In this document: positions 8,513-16,916 of the stretch, in pieces
Position numbering within the stretch: position 1 is the stretch's first letter
Layout: each line of letters opens with the position of its first letter
The notes under the pieces: generated by a model
Told to the model about the DNA's origin: nothing
What the model saw: only the letters and a program-made list of their open reading frames with translations
Databases searched by the model: none
Assembly (NCBI RefSeq): GCF_011761565.1
Contig: NZ_JAASRM010000001.1
Span: 3,720,139 to 3,784,138, forward strand
Length of the DNA: 64,000 nt
Direction of reading: 5' to 3'
Source of the DNA: Rhizomicrobium palustre
GTDB lineage: Bacteria > Pseudomonadota > Alphaproteobacteria > Micropepsales > Micropepsaceae
Translations under genes and position numbers: made by a program

Positions 8513-9964
8513 TTATTCCGACTTCAAGCCGCGGATGACCTCCAGGCCCAGATCCCGGATTTTCTTGCGTAGCGTGTTACGGTTGAGCCCAAGAAGGTGC
8601 GCGGCGCGAATCTGGTTCCCCCGCGTCGCGGCGAGGCAGATGGACAGAAGCGGGCGCTCAATCTCCTGCAATACCCGGTCATAGAGGCCCGGAGGCGGCA
8701 GGCGGTCGCCATGGCTGCCGAAATACTTGGTCAGATGGCGCTCGACCGCCGCGCTGAGTGAGACGGGCTCGTCACCCTCCTCCGCGCTCGAGGTCCGCAC
8801 CGGTTCTTTCAGTTCGGTGGCAACGGCGGCGGCGGGGATGGAATCACCGGCATGCAGCACCGCGAGGCGCCGGATGAGGTTTTCCAATTCGCGCACGTTA
8901 CCGGGCCAGCGGTGGTGGCGCAGAATTTCCAGCGCCTCAGGCTCCAGATGCTTCGCGGGCAGGCCCTCTTCCTCGGCCTTGCGCAGGAAGTGGCGGACAA
9001 GATCAGGAATGTCCTCCGCACGCTCGCGCAGCGGCGGCAGGCGCAGCGGCACCACGTTGAGGCGGTAGTAGAGGTCTTCGCGGAAGAGGCCCTGCTGGAT
9101 GAGCTGGCGCAGATCGCGATTGGTGGCGGCAATGATGCGCACGTCAGTCTTGATCGGCGTGCGGCCGCCCACAGTGGTGTATTCGCCCTGCTGCAAGACG
9201 CGCAGCAAGCGGGTTTGGGCTTCCAGCGGCATATCGCCGATTTCGTCCAGGAACAGCGTACCGCCTTCGGCCTGTTCAAAGCGCCCCACACCGCGGTTCG
9301 TAGCCCCGGTGAAGGCGCCGCGCTCATGGCCGAAGAGTTCGCTTTCCACGAGTTCCTTCGGAATCGCGGCCATGTTGACGGCGACGAAGGTGCCATGCCG
9401 CCGCTTGCCATAATCATGCAGCGCGCGGGCGACGAGTTCCTTGCCGGTGCCGCTCTCGCCCATGATCATGACGGTGAGGTCGGTCTGGGTCAGACGTGCG
9501 ATGACACGGTAGATTTCCTGCATCGCGGCGGAGCGCCCGATCAGGGGCAGGCCGTTCTCCTCGCCTTCATGATCGGTGGCGGTATCGCGCGTCTTCTGTG
9601 GCGCGGCGAGCGCGCGCTGCACCACGCTGGTCAGCTCTTTCAGATCGAAGGGCTTGGGCAGGTAATCGAACGCGCCACGTTCGGCCGCGGTGATCGCCGT
9701 CAGGATCGTGTTCTGCGCGCTCATCACAACGACCGGCAGATCAGGCCGCAGCCGCTTGATGCGCGGGATGAGATCGAAGCCGTTTTCGTCCGGCAAAACG
9801 ACATCGGTAATGACGAGATTACCGTCACCGGCCGAAACCCAACGCCAGAGCCCGGCGGCCGTGCCCGTTGTGCGGACGTTATAGCCAGCCCTGCCCAGGG
9901 CCTGGTTCAATACCGTGCGGATGGCGGAATCGTCGTCGGCAATCAGAATAGTGCCGTCAGGCAT
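8513..9964 (-). CDS. ntrC: Nitrogen regulation response regulator NtrC
   Basis: A 483-residue sigma-54-dependent activator of nitrogen assimilation genes, phosphorylated by NtrB. The receiver domain has the phosphoacceptor in [16 protein letters not shown]. The AAA+ domain carries Walker A GESGTGKE, an intact GAFTGA sigma-54 contact loop ([15 protein letters not shown]) and [13 protein letters not shown]. The Fis-type DNA-binding helix-turn-helix lies at the end ([22 protein letters not shown]). Unlike the neighbouring NtrX it has everything needed to drive sigma-54 promoters. Its start overlaps the ntrB stop by 8 bp, so the two are co-translated. Confidence 0.97.
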   Translation of the reverse strand: MPDGTILIADDDSAIRTVLNQALGRAGYNVRTTGTAAGLWRWVSAGDGNLVITDVVLPDENGFDLIPRIKRLRPDLPVVVMSAQNTILTAITAAERGAFDYLPKPFDLKELTSVVQRALAAPQKTRDTATDHEGEENGLPLIGRSAAMQEIYRVIARLTQTDLTVMIMGESGTGKELVARALHDYGKRRHGTFVAVNMAAIPKELVESELFGHERGAFTGATNRGVGRFEQAEGGTLFLDEIGDMPLEAQTRLLRVLQQGEYTTVGGRTPIKTDVRIIAATNRDLRQLIQQGLFREDLYYRLNVVPLRLPPLRERAEDIPDLVRHFLRKAEEEGLPAKHLEPEALEILRHHRWPGNVRELENLIRRLAVLHAGDSIPAAAVATELKEPVRTSSAEEGDEPVSLSAAVERHLTKYFGSHGDRLPPPGLYDRVLQEIERPLLSICLAATRGNQIRAAHLLGLNRNTLRKKIRDLGLEVIRGLKSE

Positions 9965-11081
9965 TCTTGCTCTCCTCGGGTCCGATCACTGCCTTGGGCA
10001 GGAGGATTTTGAAAATCGTACGGCGCGGCACCGAATCGCATTCGATCACCCCGCCATGGTCGCCGATGATTTTGGCCACCAGCGCCAGCCCCAGCCCCGA
10101 TCCGCCACGCTTGGTGGTGACAAAAGGATCGAAGATGTAGGGCATCAAATCGGACGGGATACCCGCCCCGTTATCACGCACGGTCACTTCCAGCGGCAGG
10201 CTGAGTCTTTCGCCCGCTACCGCCGCGCCGAATTTCACGCCCGGGCGATAGCCGGTGGTCAGCGTGATTTCGCCGCCCTGCTCCGGCAGTGCATCGGCTG
10301 CGTTGCGCACCAGATTGAGGAAGACCTGAATAAGCTGATCGCGATCGCCGGAGACGCGCGGCAGCGAGGGATCAAATTGCTCTACGAATTTGACGTTGCG
10401 GGCGAAGCTCGATTCCGCCACACGGCGCACTCGGTCGAGGACTTCATGAATGTTGACGGGCGCGCGGGGGAAGCTCCTCGTGTCGCCAAAGGATTCCATG
10501 CGGTCGATCAAGCCGCGGATGCGATCCGCCTCGTCCAGAATAAGCTGCGTCAACTCGCGTTCATTCGGTGGCAATTGCTCTTCAATGAGCTGCGCCGCAC
10601 CGCGAATACCCGCCAGCGGGTTCTTGATCTCATGCGCCAGCACTGAGGCCATGCCGTGCAGCGAGCGCACCGCGCCGCGCGCGATCAATTGCTTGTCGAT
10701 GCGTTGGGCAAGGCTGCGTTCCTGCAGCGTGATCACCACCGCGCCATCCGGCTCGATCAATGGCGACACGGTAATATCAGCAACATGCTCACCATGACGC
10801 GGCGTGGACAGATCGACATGGCGTTCGCCCACCGAGGCGCGCCGCTCAATCGCTTGCGATACAAGCTGTAAGACGGGGCTGCCGAAGGGGATCAAATCCC
10901 GCAAAGTCTGTTTCGACAACAAACCAGCCCCGGTCGAGAAAAACTGCTCAGCGGCAGGATTCACGAAGACGATCTCAAGGCCGGGACCGACCACGATCAC
11001 GGGCATCGGGAGGGCGTTGGCGATTTGGGCCGTCACGGGCAGATCGGCCATACCAGATGAAGCGGGCACACTCATATCCAT
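9957..11081 (-). CDS. ntrB: Nitrogen sensor histidine kinase NtrB
   Basis: A soluble kinase/phosphatase of about 374 residues that sets NtrC phosphorylation in response to PII. An N-terminal PAS domain ([26 protein letters not shown]) is followed by the HisKA box with the phosphorylated His in [22 protein letters not shown], then the N box ([12 protein letters not shown]) and the G boxes ([18 protein letters not shown]). I use ATG 11081 ([10 protein letters not shown]). An upstream ATG at 11153 adds 24 unlikely residues and lacks a ribosome-binding site. No dusB gene precedes it, although dusB-ntrB is the usual alphaproteobacterial order; here the divergent ispDF is the neighbour. Confidence 0.95.
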   Translation of the reverse strand: MDMSVPASSGMADLPVTAQIANALPMPVIVVGPGLEIVFVNPAAEQFFSTGAGLLSKQTLRDLIPFGSPVLQLVSQAIERRASVGERHVDLSTPRHGEHVADITVSPLIEPDGAVVITLQERSLAQRIDKQLIARGAVRSLHGMASVLAHEIKNPLAGIRGAAQLIEEQLPPNERELTQLILDEADRIRGLIDRMESFGDTRSFPRAPVNIHEVLDRVRRVAESSFARNVKFVEQFDPSLPRVSGDRDQLIQVFLNLVRNAADALPEQGGEITLTTGYRPGVKFGAAVAGERLSLPLEVTVRDNGAGIPSDLMPYIFDPFVTTKRGGSGLGLALVAKIIGDHGGVIECDSVPRRTIFKILLPKAVIGPEESKNA

Positions 11082-11298
11082 GCCTATTACTTGGGCATGA
11101 TAGAGCAATGCTGACAAACTGTGCAACACCTTGCGCTGCCTAAAAGAAGGCATTTTTTGGATCAGGGAGTCGCAGGCTGGTGGGTTCCTATAGCTCCGTT
11201 CCGTGACTTTTGCGATTCCCCTGCGTCTGGGGCTTGTCGCAGGCCTAGGAAGTTGACAGCCGATGGCTTATCCAACCCCGGTTCCTAGAGTCTGATCT

Positions 11299-12471
11299 AT
11301 GTCGCGTTTAGCCATTTTGATCGTTGCCGCGGGAAAAGGCGTCAGGGCCGGCGGTGCCGTACCCAAGCAATATGCGCCCCTCGCGGGAAAACCCATTCTT
11401 CGCCGTACCTTGGAGGCGTTTGCCCGGTATGAGGGCGCTCTCGTCCAGGTGATGATTGGCCCCGAGCAGGCCTCGCTTTTCGCCGAAACCACCGCCGGGT
11501 TGAAACTGTTGCCACCCCAAACCGGGGGGGCCACCCGCCAGGAAAGTGTTCGCCTGGGGCTGGAGGCCTTGGCCGCCCATAAGCCAGATTTTGTGCTGAT
11601 CCATGATGCCGCCCGCCCCCTCGTCTCGCCCAAGGTGGTGGACGGGGTAATTTCGGCCTTGGAAGCGGGGGCCGACGCCGCCGTACCGCATCTGGCGGTC
11701 TGCGATACCTTGCGCAAGGAAGTCGACGGGCAATGGGTGACGGTCCCGCGCGACGGGCTGATGCGGGCCCAGACCCCACAGGGCTTCCGCTTCGCTACCA
11801 TTCTGAAAGCCCATCGCGACTTCGCCTCCCAAGAGGTCACCGACGATATGGCGCTGGCTGCGCTCGCCGGATTGAAGATTGTCGCCACGCCGGGAGAAGA
11901 AACCAACATGAAGGTCACCACGCCGGAAGATTTTTCCACCGCCGAAATGTTTTTGAAGGCGCGCGAGACTACGCTTCCCGATGTGCGCACCGCCTCAGGC
12001 TATGACGTGCATAAATTCTGCGAAGGCGATCACATCTGGCTTTGCGGCTTGAAAGTTCCCCATAGCCATGGGCTCGAAGGCCATTCCGATGCCGATGTCG
12101 GCTTACATGCTTTGACCGATGCGCTGCTCGGCACCATCGCCGACGGTGATATCGGCTCCCATTTTCCGCCTACGGATGAACGCTGGCGTGGCGCCGATTC
12201 CACGATCTTCCTGGCCCATGCGACGAGCCTGGTGCGCGACAAGGGCGGCGTGATCAGCCACTGCGACGTCACCATCATTTGCGAACGACCGAAAGTCGGC
12301 CCGCAACGCGAAGCCATGCGTGCTAAGATCGCCGAAGTGCTGAAAATGGATATTTCGCGCGTCAGCGTGAAAGCGACCACCACCGAGGGCCTCGGCTTTA
12401 CTGGTCGTCGTGAAGGCATCGCCGCGCAAGCGGTCGCAACCGTCGTCTTTCCTCCCATGGTGTTGAAATGA
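11299..12471 (+). CDS. ispDF: Bifunctional IspD/IspF enzyme of the MEP isoprenoid pathway
   Basis: A 390-residue fusion acting at two steps of isoprenoid precursor synthesis. Residues 1-225 are 2-C-methyl-D-erythritol 4-phosphate cytidylyltransferase (LIVAAGKGVRAGGAVPKQY for CTP binding, then HDAARPLV). Residues about 232-390 are 2-C-methyl-D-erythritol 2,4-cyclodiphosphate synthase, with the metal site in GYDVHKF and HSDADVGLHALTDALLG and the C-terminal TTTEGLGFTGRREGIAAQA. The fusion is typical of alphaproteobacteria. It starts the plus-strand operon ispDF-pgpA-pncC, and the next gene overlaps by 4 bp. ispG, a later step, lies at 33.8 kb. Confidence 0.97.
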   Translation: MSRLAILIVAAGKGVRAGGAVPKQYAPLAGKPILRRTLEAFARYEGALVQVMIGPEQASLFAETTAGLKLLPPQTGGATRQESVRLGLEALAAHKPDFVLIHDAARPLVSPKVVDGVISALEAGADAAVPHLAVCDTLRKEVDGQWVTVPRDGLMRAQTPQGFRFATILKAHRDFASQEVTDDMALAALAGLKIVATPGEETNMKVTTPEDFSTAEMFLKARETTLPDVRTASGYDVHKFCEGDHIWLCGLKVPHSHGLEGHSDADVGLHALTDALLGTIADGDIGSHFPPTDERWRGADSTIFLAHATSLVRDKGGVISHCDVTIICERPKVGPQREAMRAKIAEVLKMDISRVSVKATTTEGLGFTGRREGIAAQAVATVVFPPMVLK

Positions 12472-12941
12472 GCGCAGCGCTTGCCACAGGCTTCGGGGTT
12501 GGCCGGGTTTCCAAAGCGCCTGGAACGGTCGCGAGCCTTGCCGCGCTGGTGATTGCCATTCCAGTGTTGTGGCTGACGCGCTGGCAGGGCCTTGCGGTCC
12601 TCGCCGTGATCACCACCGCGGTCGGCGTTTGGGCGTCGGAGCAATATGCCAACTCCACCGGCATCAAAGACCCCAAGGAATGCGTGATCGACGAATTCGC
12701 CGGGCAGTGGCTCGCCTGCGCCATCGGTGCCATGGCCGCGATGCACGACGAGCCCGCGCTTTCCATTGGTGGCTATGTCGCGGCGTTTCTGTTGTTCCGC
12801 CTCTTCGACATCGCCAAGCCCGGCCTGATCCGCCGGGCCGAGAAACTTCAAGGCGGCTTGGGCATTATGGCTGACGATGTGCTCGCAGGCGCGGTTGCTG
12901 GCTTTGTCGTCTTTCTTTTTGCCTTTTCGGGATTCCTCTGA
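12468..12941 (+). CDS. pgpA: Phosphatidylglycerophosphatase A
   Basis: A 157-residue inner membrane enzyme that removes phosphate from phosphatidylglycerophosphate to give phosphatidylglycerol. The N-terminal ATGFGVGRVSKAPGTVASL and the central DPKECVIDEFAGQWLA (the conserved acidic catalytic motif) are PgpA signatures. Hydrophobic segments at about 20-40, 85-105 and 140-157 fit a membrane protein, and MADDVLAGAVAG near the end is also conserved. It overlaps ispDF by 4 bp (ATGA) and pncC by 1 bp, so translation is coupled across all three genes. Confidence 0.94.
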   Translation: MSAALATGFGVGRVSKAPGTVASLAALVIAIPVLWLTRWQGLAVLAVITTAVGVWASEQYANSTGIKDPKECVIDEFAGQWLACAIGAMAAMHDEPALSIGGYVAAFLLFRLFDIAKPGLIRRAEKLQGGLGIMADDVLAGAVAGFVVFLFAFSGFL

Positions 12942-13438
12942 TGTTTTCAGACGCCCTCATTCAGCTTGCCGCGACGGTGCTGGATGAGGCGCGCACGAAA
13001 GGCGTGATGATCGCCACCGCAGAAAGCTGCACCGGCGGGTTGATCGCGGGGCTTCTCACCGAAATTCCTGGCTCCTCCGATGTGGTGGAGCGTGGCTTCG
13101 TCACCTATTCCAACGAAGCCAAAGCCGATCTGCTCGGCATTCCCTTATCGCTGATCCAGGATAACGGCGCGGTGTCTGAAGTGGTGGCGCGTGCCATGGC
13201 TGAAGGTGCGGTACAGAAATCGCTTGCGCAAGTGTCCGTTGCCGTTACCGGCATCGCTGGCCCTGGCGGCGGCAGCGCAGAGAAGCCCGTCGGCCTTGTG
13301 CATATGGCAGCGGCGCGCGAGGACGGCGTAACCCTCTATGAAGAACACCGCTTCGGCGATATCGGCCGCACAGAAGTGCGCCTTGCAACGGTTGAAGCAG
13401 CGTTGAAGCTGGTGCGGAAGCAGCTCGCACAACCCTAA
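12941..13438 (+). CDS. pncC: Nicotinamide-nucleotide amidase (CinA C-terminal domain protein)
   Basis: A 165-residue stand-alone CinA C-terminal domain protein. The family deamidates nicotinamide mononucleotide to nicotinate mononucleotide in NAD salvage. TAESCTGGLIAGLLTEIPGSS near the N-terminus is the hallmark, followed by RGFVTYSNEAKADLLGI and AVTGIAGPGGGS. The N-terminal molybdopterin-like domain of full-length CinA is absent, as usual for the short form. ispDF-pgpA-cinA is a common alphaproteobacterial order. A repeat element starts 2 nt after its stop. Confidence 0.92.
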   Translation: MFSDALIQLAATVLDEARTKGVMIATAESCTGGLIAGLLTEIPGSSDVVERGFVTYSNEAKADLLGIPLSLIQDNGAVSEVVARAMAEGAVQKSLAQVSVAVTGIAGPGGGSAEKPVGLVHMAAAREDGVTLYEEHRFGDIGRTEVRLATVEAALKLVRKQLAQP

Positions 13439-13440
13439 AC

Positions 13441-13526
13441 CGTCATGGCCGTCCTTGAGGCGGCCATCCATCTTTGCAGAAGAATTCGGAAACCCCGGAT
13501 GGCCGAGTCCGAGCCCGGCCATGACG
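13441..13526. repeat. CGTCATGGCC-type inverted repeat element, copy 2
   Basis: CGTCATGGCC at 13441-13450 pairs with GGCCATGACG at 13517-13526. The left end begins 2 nt after the pncC stop, the same offset as copy 1 after mazG. It fills the convergent gap between pncC and the COQ10-like gene. The right inner half (CCCGGATGGCCGAGTCCGAGCCCGG) resembles the matching part of copies 1 and 3. Confidence 0.75.
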
Positions 13527-13534
13527 GAAAGGGC

Positions 13535-13987
13535 TTAGGTAATAGTCTTTCGCGACAGCTTCCGCGCCCTCGTCTCGAAAGCGCCGGCCATCTGGCCCAT
13601 CACGACTTCAAAGGCTTTGCCCGCCACCATGTTGAGCAGCATGGAGCGGAATTCGAAGGCGATAGAGAACTCCACCTTGCACTGGCTTTCGCTGGTCGGC
13701 GTGAAGCGCCAGCGGTTTTCGAGCTGGCGGAAGGGTCCACCCTCTGTCTTCACCACATCGACGGTGTGCGCCACGGGATCAAGCGTGACCCGGCTGATAT
13801 AGCGCTCATTCAGGCCAGCGAAGCCGACGCGCATTTCTGCATCGAACACCGTGTCCGAGACACGGCGCACGATTTTCAGGCCTGTCACCCAGGGAAGGAA
13901 TTCCGGGTACTTCTCCACATCCGACACGATCTGGAACATCAGATCAGCCGTATACGGAAGAATCCGGGATTCGCGATGGCGGGGCAT
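13535..13987 (-). CDS. COQ10/RatA-like START-domain protein
   Basis: A 150-residue polyketide cyclase/START-fold protein. COQ10 homologues bind coenzyme Q and assist respiration; the E. coli homologue RatA was described as a ribosome-association toxin, so functional naming is uncertain. Family features are an N-terminal PYTADLMFQIVSDVEKYPEFLPWV and a C-terminal EFRSMLLNMVAGKAFEVVMGQMAGAFETRA helix. In alphaproteobacteria this gene regularly follows lipA, as here: its ATG overlaps the lipA TGA by one base, so translation is coupled. Ubiquinone chaperone is the preferred reading. Confidence 0.88.
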   Translation of the reverse strand: MPRHRESRILPYTADLMFQIVSDVEKYPEFLPWVTGLKIVRRVSDTVFDAEMRVGFAGLNERYISRVTLDPVAHTVDVVKTEGGPFRQLENRWRFTPTSESQCKVEFSIAFEFRSMLLNMVAGKAFEVVMGQMAGAFETRARKLSRKTIT

Positions 13988-14946
13988 CAGCCGCCCTTTG
14001 CCGTCCGGTTGGCCTTCATCTGCGCGAAATCGGCATCGGCGTGATAGGAGGAACGCGTCAGCGGCGTCGCCGAAACCATCAGGAAGCCCTTTACCTTGGC
14101 GGTCGATTCCAGGGCCTGGAATTCTTCCGGCGTCCAGAAGCGGTCGAGCGGCGCATGCTTGCGGGTCGGCTGCAGATATTGGCCGATAGTGAGGAAATCC
14201 ACGCCGGCGGAGCGCATATCGTCCATCACCTGCATGATCTCTTCGCGGGTCTCACCCAGGCCGACCATCAGACCGGATTTGGTGAAGCCTTCGGGATAGA
14301 GTTTCTTGGCTTCTTCGATGAGGCGCAGCGAATGGTAGTAGCGCGCGCCAGGGCGGATGGAGAGGTAGAGCCGCGGCACGGTCTCGAGGTTATGGTTAAA
14401 GACGTCGGGGCGCGCTTCCATCACGGTTTCGATGCCGCCCGGCTTACCGCGGAAATCCGGCGTCAGCACCTCGATGGTGGTGCCGGGGCTGGCGGCACGG
14501 ATAGCGGTAATGGTGTCGGCGAATTGCTTGGCGCCGCCATCGGCGAGGTCGTCACGATCGACCGAGGTCACGACCACATGGCGCAGACCCAGCTTGGCGA
14601 CCGCCTCGGCGACACGCGCCGGTTCCTCTGTATCAAGCCCGCTCGGCAGGCCGGTCTTCACATTGCAGAAGGCGCAGGCGCGGGTGCAGGTGTCGCCCAG
14701 GATCATCATGGTGGCGTGGCGATGGGTCCAGCATTCCCCGATATTGGGGCAGCCCGCCTCTTCGCAGACGGTGTGCAGGCCATGCTCGCGCACCACGGTC
14801 TCGGTGCCCGCATAGGCTTTCCCGCCTGGCGCTTTCACCCGGATCCATTCCGGTTTTCGTAAAACCGGCCCTTCCGGGTTCTTGGCTTTTTCGGGATGCC
14901 GGAGCGCCCGGCGGTCTTTTTCGGTTTGATCAATGACGACGGCCAT
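13987..14946 (-). CDS. lipA: Lipoyl synthase LipA
   Basis: A radical SAM enzyme of about 319 residues that inserts two sulfurs into octanoylated E2 subunits and H protein. The auxiliary cluster motif [13 protein letters not shown] and the radical SAM motif [10 protein letters not shown] are both present, and the C-terminal [10 protein letters not shown] carries the conserved serine ligand. I choose ATG 14946 ([10 protein letters not shown]), which has GGAG just upstream and matches the usual N-terminus. An in-frame TTG at 14982 would add 12 residues. It forms an operon with the COQ10-like gene. Confidence 0.96.
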   Translation of the reverse strand: MAVVIDQTEKDRRALRHPEKAKNPEGPVLRKPEWIRVKAPGGKAYAGTETVVREHGLHTVCEEAGCPNIGECWTHRHATMMILGDTCTRACAFCNVKTGLPSGLDTEEPARVAEAVAKLGLRHVVVTSVDRDDLADGGAKQFADTITAIRAASPGTTIEVLTPDFRGKPGGIETVMEARPDVFNHNLETVPRLYLSIRPGARYYHSLRLIEEAKKLYPEGFTKSGLMVGLGETREEIMQVMDDMRSAGVDFLTIGQYLQPTRKHAPLDRFWTPEEFQALESTAKVKGFLMVSATPLTRSSYHADADFAQMKANRTAKGG

Positions 14947-15152
14947 AGCTCCGATATAGGCCGGGTCGCGGGGTGTTTCCAAGCTTTTTGCCGCGCCGGA
15001 GGCTTCTTGAGCGCCGAAAGTTCCGCCACAGCTTAAGCGTGTTGTGGAGAGGACCCTACCCCTGCCAAAACGCCCCTACCGTTAAGGTTGGCGCTCTTAT
15101 ATGGTCCCCCGCCAAATCAGCCAGGCCAGAAGAGTCTGGCACCTTGGGAGAC

Positions 15153-16748
15153 ATGCCAGCTGTGAGTGTAGGCCTTGCCGCGTTGACGGGCGCCCCGCTT
15201 GCCCCGTTCGATCTGTCTTGCAGCCAGAAGACCGTGTTCGAGGCGCTTCTGGAAGCGCGTGCGAAATTCGGCGGCAAGCGCACCGCCATTGTCGATAGCG
15301 ATGACCGCGCCCTCTCCTATGATGAGCTGGTGCGCGCCGCCCTCGCCCTTGGCCATGCGCTCAAGAAGGGCACCTCGCGGGGCGAGAATGTCGGCATCAT
15401 GCTGCCGACCGGGCTTGGCTCGGTGCTCTCCTTCTTCGCGGTCTCGGCCTTCGGGCGCATCCCGACCATGATGAACTTCACCAGCGGCGCTGCGGGCATG
15501 ATGAGTGCCGCGCGCACCGCCACGGTGGAGCGAATCGTGACCGCCCGCCGCTTCATCGAACTCGCTAAGCTCGAAAACCTCGCCGAGGAACTCAGCAAGG
15601 TCACCCAGCTTGTCTATCTGGAAGATATCCGCGCTAAGCTCTCGCTGCGCGATAAGGCGGTGGCGGGTATCGGCCAGTTCTTGCCAAGGCTGGTGACCCC
15701 GCGCCCGGCGCATGAATCTCCGGCGGTGGTGCTCTTCACCTCGGGCACCGAAGGCGAGCCCAAGGGCGTGGCGCTGTCGCATTCCAATATCATCGTCAAT
15801 ATCAAGCAGGTCTGCCAGCACGTCGCCATGTTCCCGCATGATGTGATGTTCAACCCGCTGCCGACCTTTCACTGCTTCGGACTTTTGGGCGTGCTGGTGC
15901 CGCTGTTCCAAGGCATGAAATCGGTGCTGCATCCAACGCCCTTGCGGCCGCATGAGATCGTCAAGCGCGTGCAGGAGACCTGCGCTTCGATCCTGCTCTC
16001 CACCGATACCTTCATGTCCCAATATGCCCGCGTCGCCGAAAGCGGTGAGCTGAAATCGGTGCGTATGGCGGTGTGCGGTGCCGAGCGGGTGCGCGATGAA
16101 ACAAGGCGCCTCCTCAAGAAGAAGCACAATCTCGATGCCATCGAAGGCTATGGCTTGACCGAGACCTCGCCCATCGCGGCGGCGAACCAGCCGGGCGATA
16201 ATCGTCCGGGTACGGTGGGCCGCCTGATGCCTGGCATGCAGGCGCGGCTGGAACCAGTGGACGGCATTCCTGGCGCGGGGCGGCTTTACGTCAAAGGCCC
16301 TAATGTGATGCTCGGCTATATCAAGGCCCAGAATCCGGGGGTGATCGAGCCGGTGGAAAACGGCTGGCACGATACCGGGGATGTGGTCTCGGTGGATGAT
16401 GAAGGCGTGATCTCGATCAGGGGGCGCCTGAAGCGTTTCGCCAATGTTGGCGGCGAAACCGTGTCGCTGACCGTTACCGAGAACTGCGCGGGTGCGGTCT
16501 GGCCCGACCACCGACACGCCGCGATCGCTGTCGCTGATGACCGCAAAGGCGAGCAGATTGTGCTGGTCACTACTGCAACTGAACCAGACCGTACAGCCCT
16601 GATCGCCTGGGCCCAGGCCAATGGCATGGCCGAAATCGCCCTGCCGCGCCGCATCCTCACGGTGGATGACATCCCCGTTCTTGGCACTGGTAAGCCAGAC
16701 TACATGAAGGTGGACACGATCGTCCGGGCGCGTCTCAAAGCCGGTTAA
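15153..16748 (+). CDS. Aas-type acyl-ACP/acyl-CoA synthetase, first tandem copy
   Basis: A 531-residue ANL adenylating enzyme. It resembles the C-terminal half of E. coli Aas, which activates fatty acids with ATP and loads them on acyl carrier protein for lysophospholipid acylation. Motifs: phosphate loop LFTSGTEGEPKGVALSHSN, FNPLPTFHCFGLLG, EGYGLTETSP, GWHDTGDVV and the C-terminal GTGKPDYMKV lysine. The Aas acyltransferase domain is absent, and no separate one is adjacent. Start ATG 15153 follows GGGAG; the longer frame from 14973 overlaps lipA and is rejected. A paralogue follows on the same strand. Substrate is inferred; another acyl-CoA ligase role is possible. Confidence 0.85.
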   Translation: MPAVSVGLAALTGAPLAPFDLSCSQKTVFEALLEARAKFGGKRTAIVDSDDRALSYDELVRAALALGHALKKGTSRGENVGIMLPTGLGSVLSFFAVSAFGRIPTMMNFTSGAAGMMSAARTATVERIVTARRFIELAKLENLAEELSKVTQLVYLEDIRAKLSLRDKAVAGIGQFLPRLVTPRPAHESPAVVLFTSGTEGEPKGVALSHSNIIVNIKQVCQHVAMFPHDVMFNPLPTFHCFGLLGVLVPLFQGMKSVLHPTPLRPHEIVKRVQETCASILLSTDTFMSQYARVAESGELKSVRMAVCGAERVRDETRRLLKKKHNLDAIEGYGLTETSPIAAANQPGDNRPGTVGRLMPGMQARLEPVDGIPGAGRLYVKGPNVMLGYIKAQNPGVIEPVENGWHDTGDVVSVDDEGVISIRGRLKRFANVGGETVSLTVTENCAGAVWPDHRHAAIAVADDRKGEQIVLVTTATEPDRTALIAWAQANGMAEIALPRRILTVDDIPVLGTGKPDYMKVDTIVRARLKAG

Positions 16749-16916
16749 TGACCGCCACACCCAGGGACGCTTGCGTTCGTGCGCGGCCCGACATAGACAG
16801 CGCGACCAAAATCAGGCGCCCTGCCGCCCCCGGTAACTTACCCCTACCGCGTGGCCGCCCCGTCCTGATAGATTTTAGGCAAGGCGCGAGACTGCGCCAT
16901 CTGGGGGGAGACGAAT

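Noticed and set aside
11253..11258. TTGACA upstream of ispDF as a promoter -35 box
   Set aside because: At 16-18 bp downstream the sequence is CCCCGG-like, with no acceptable -10 box.
15117..16760. 547-codon minus-strand frame
   Set aside because: Antisense to the first Aas-type gene, which has all ANL motifs; the antisense product is rich in His and Arg without domain features.
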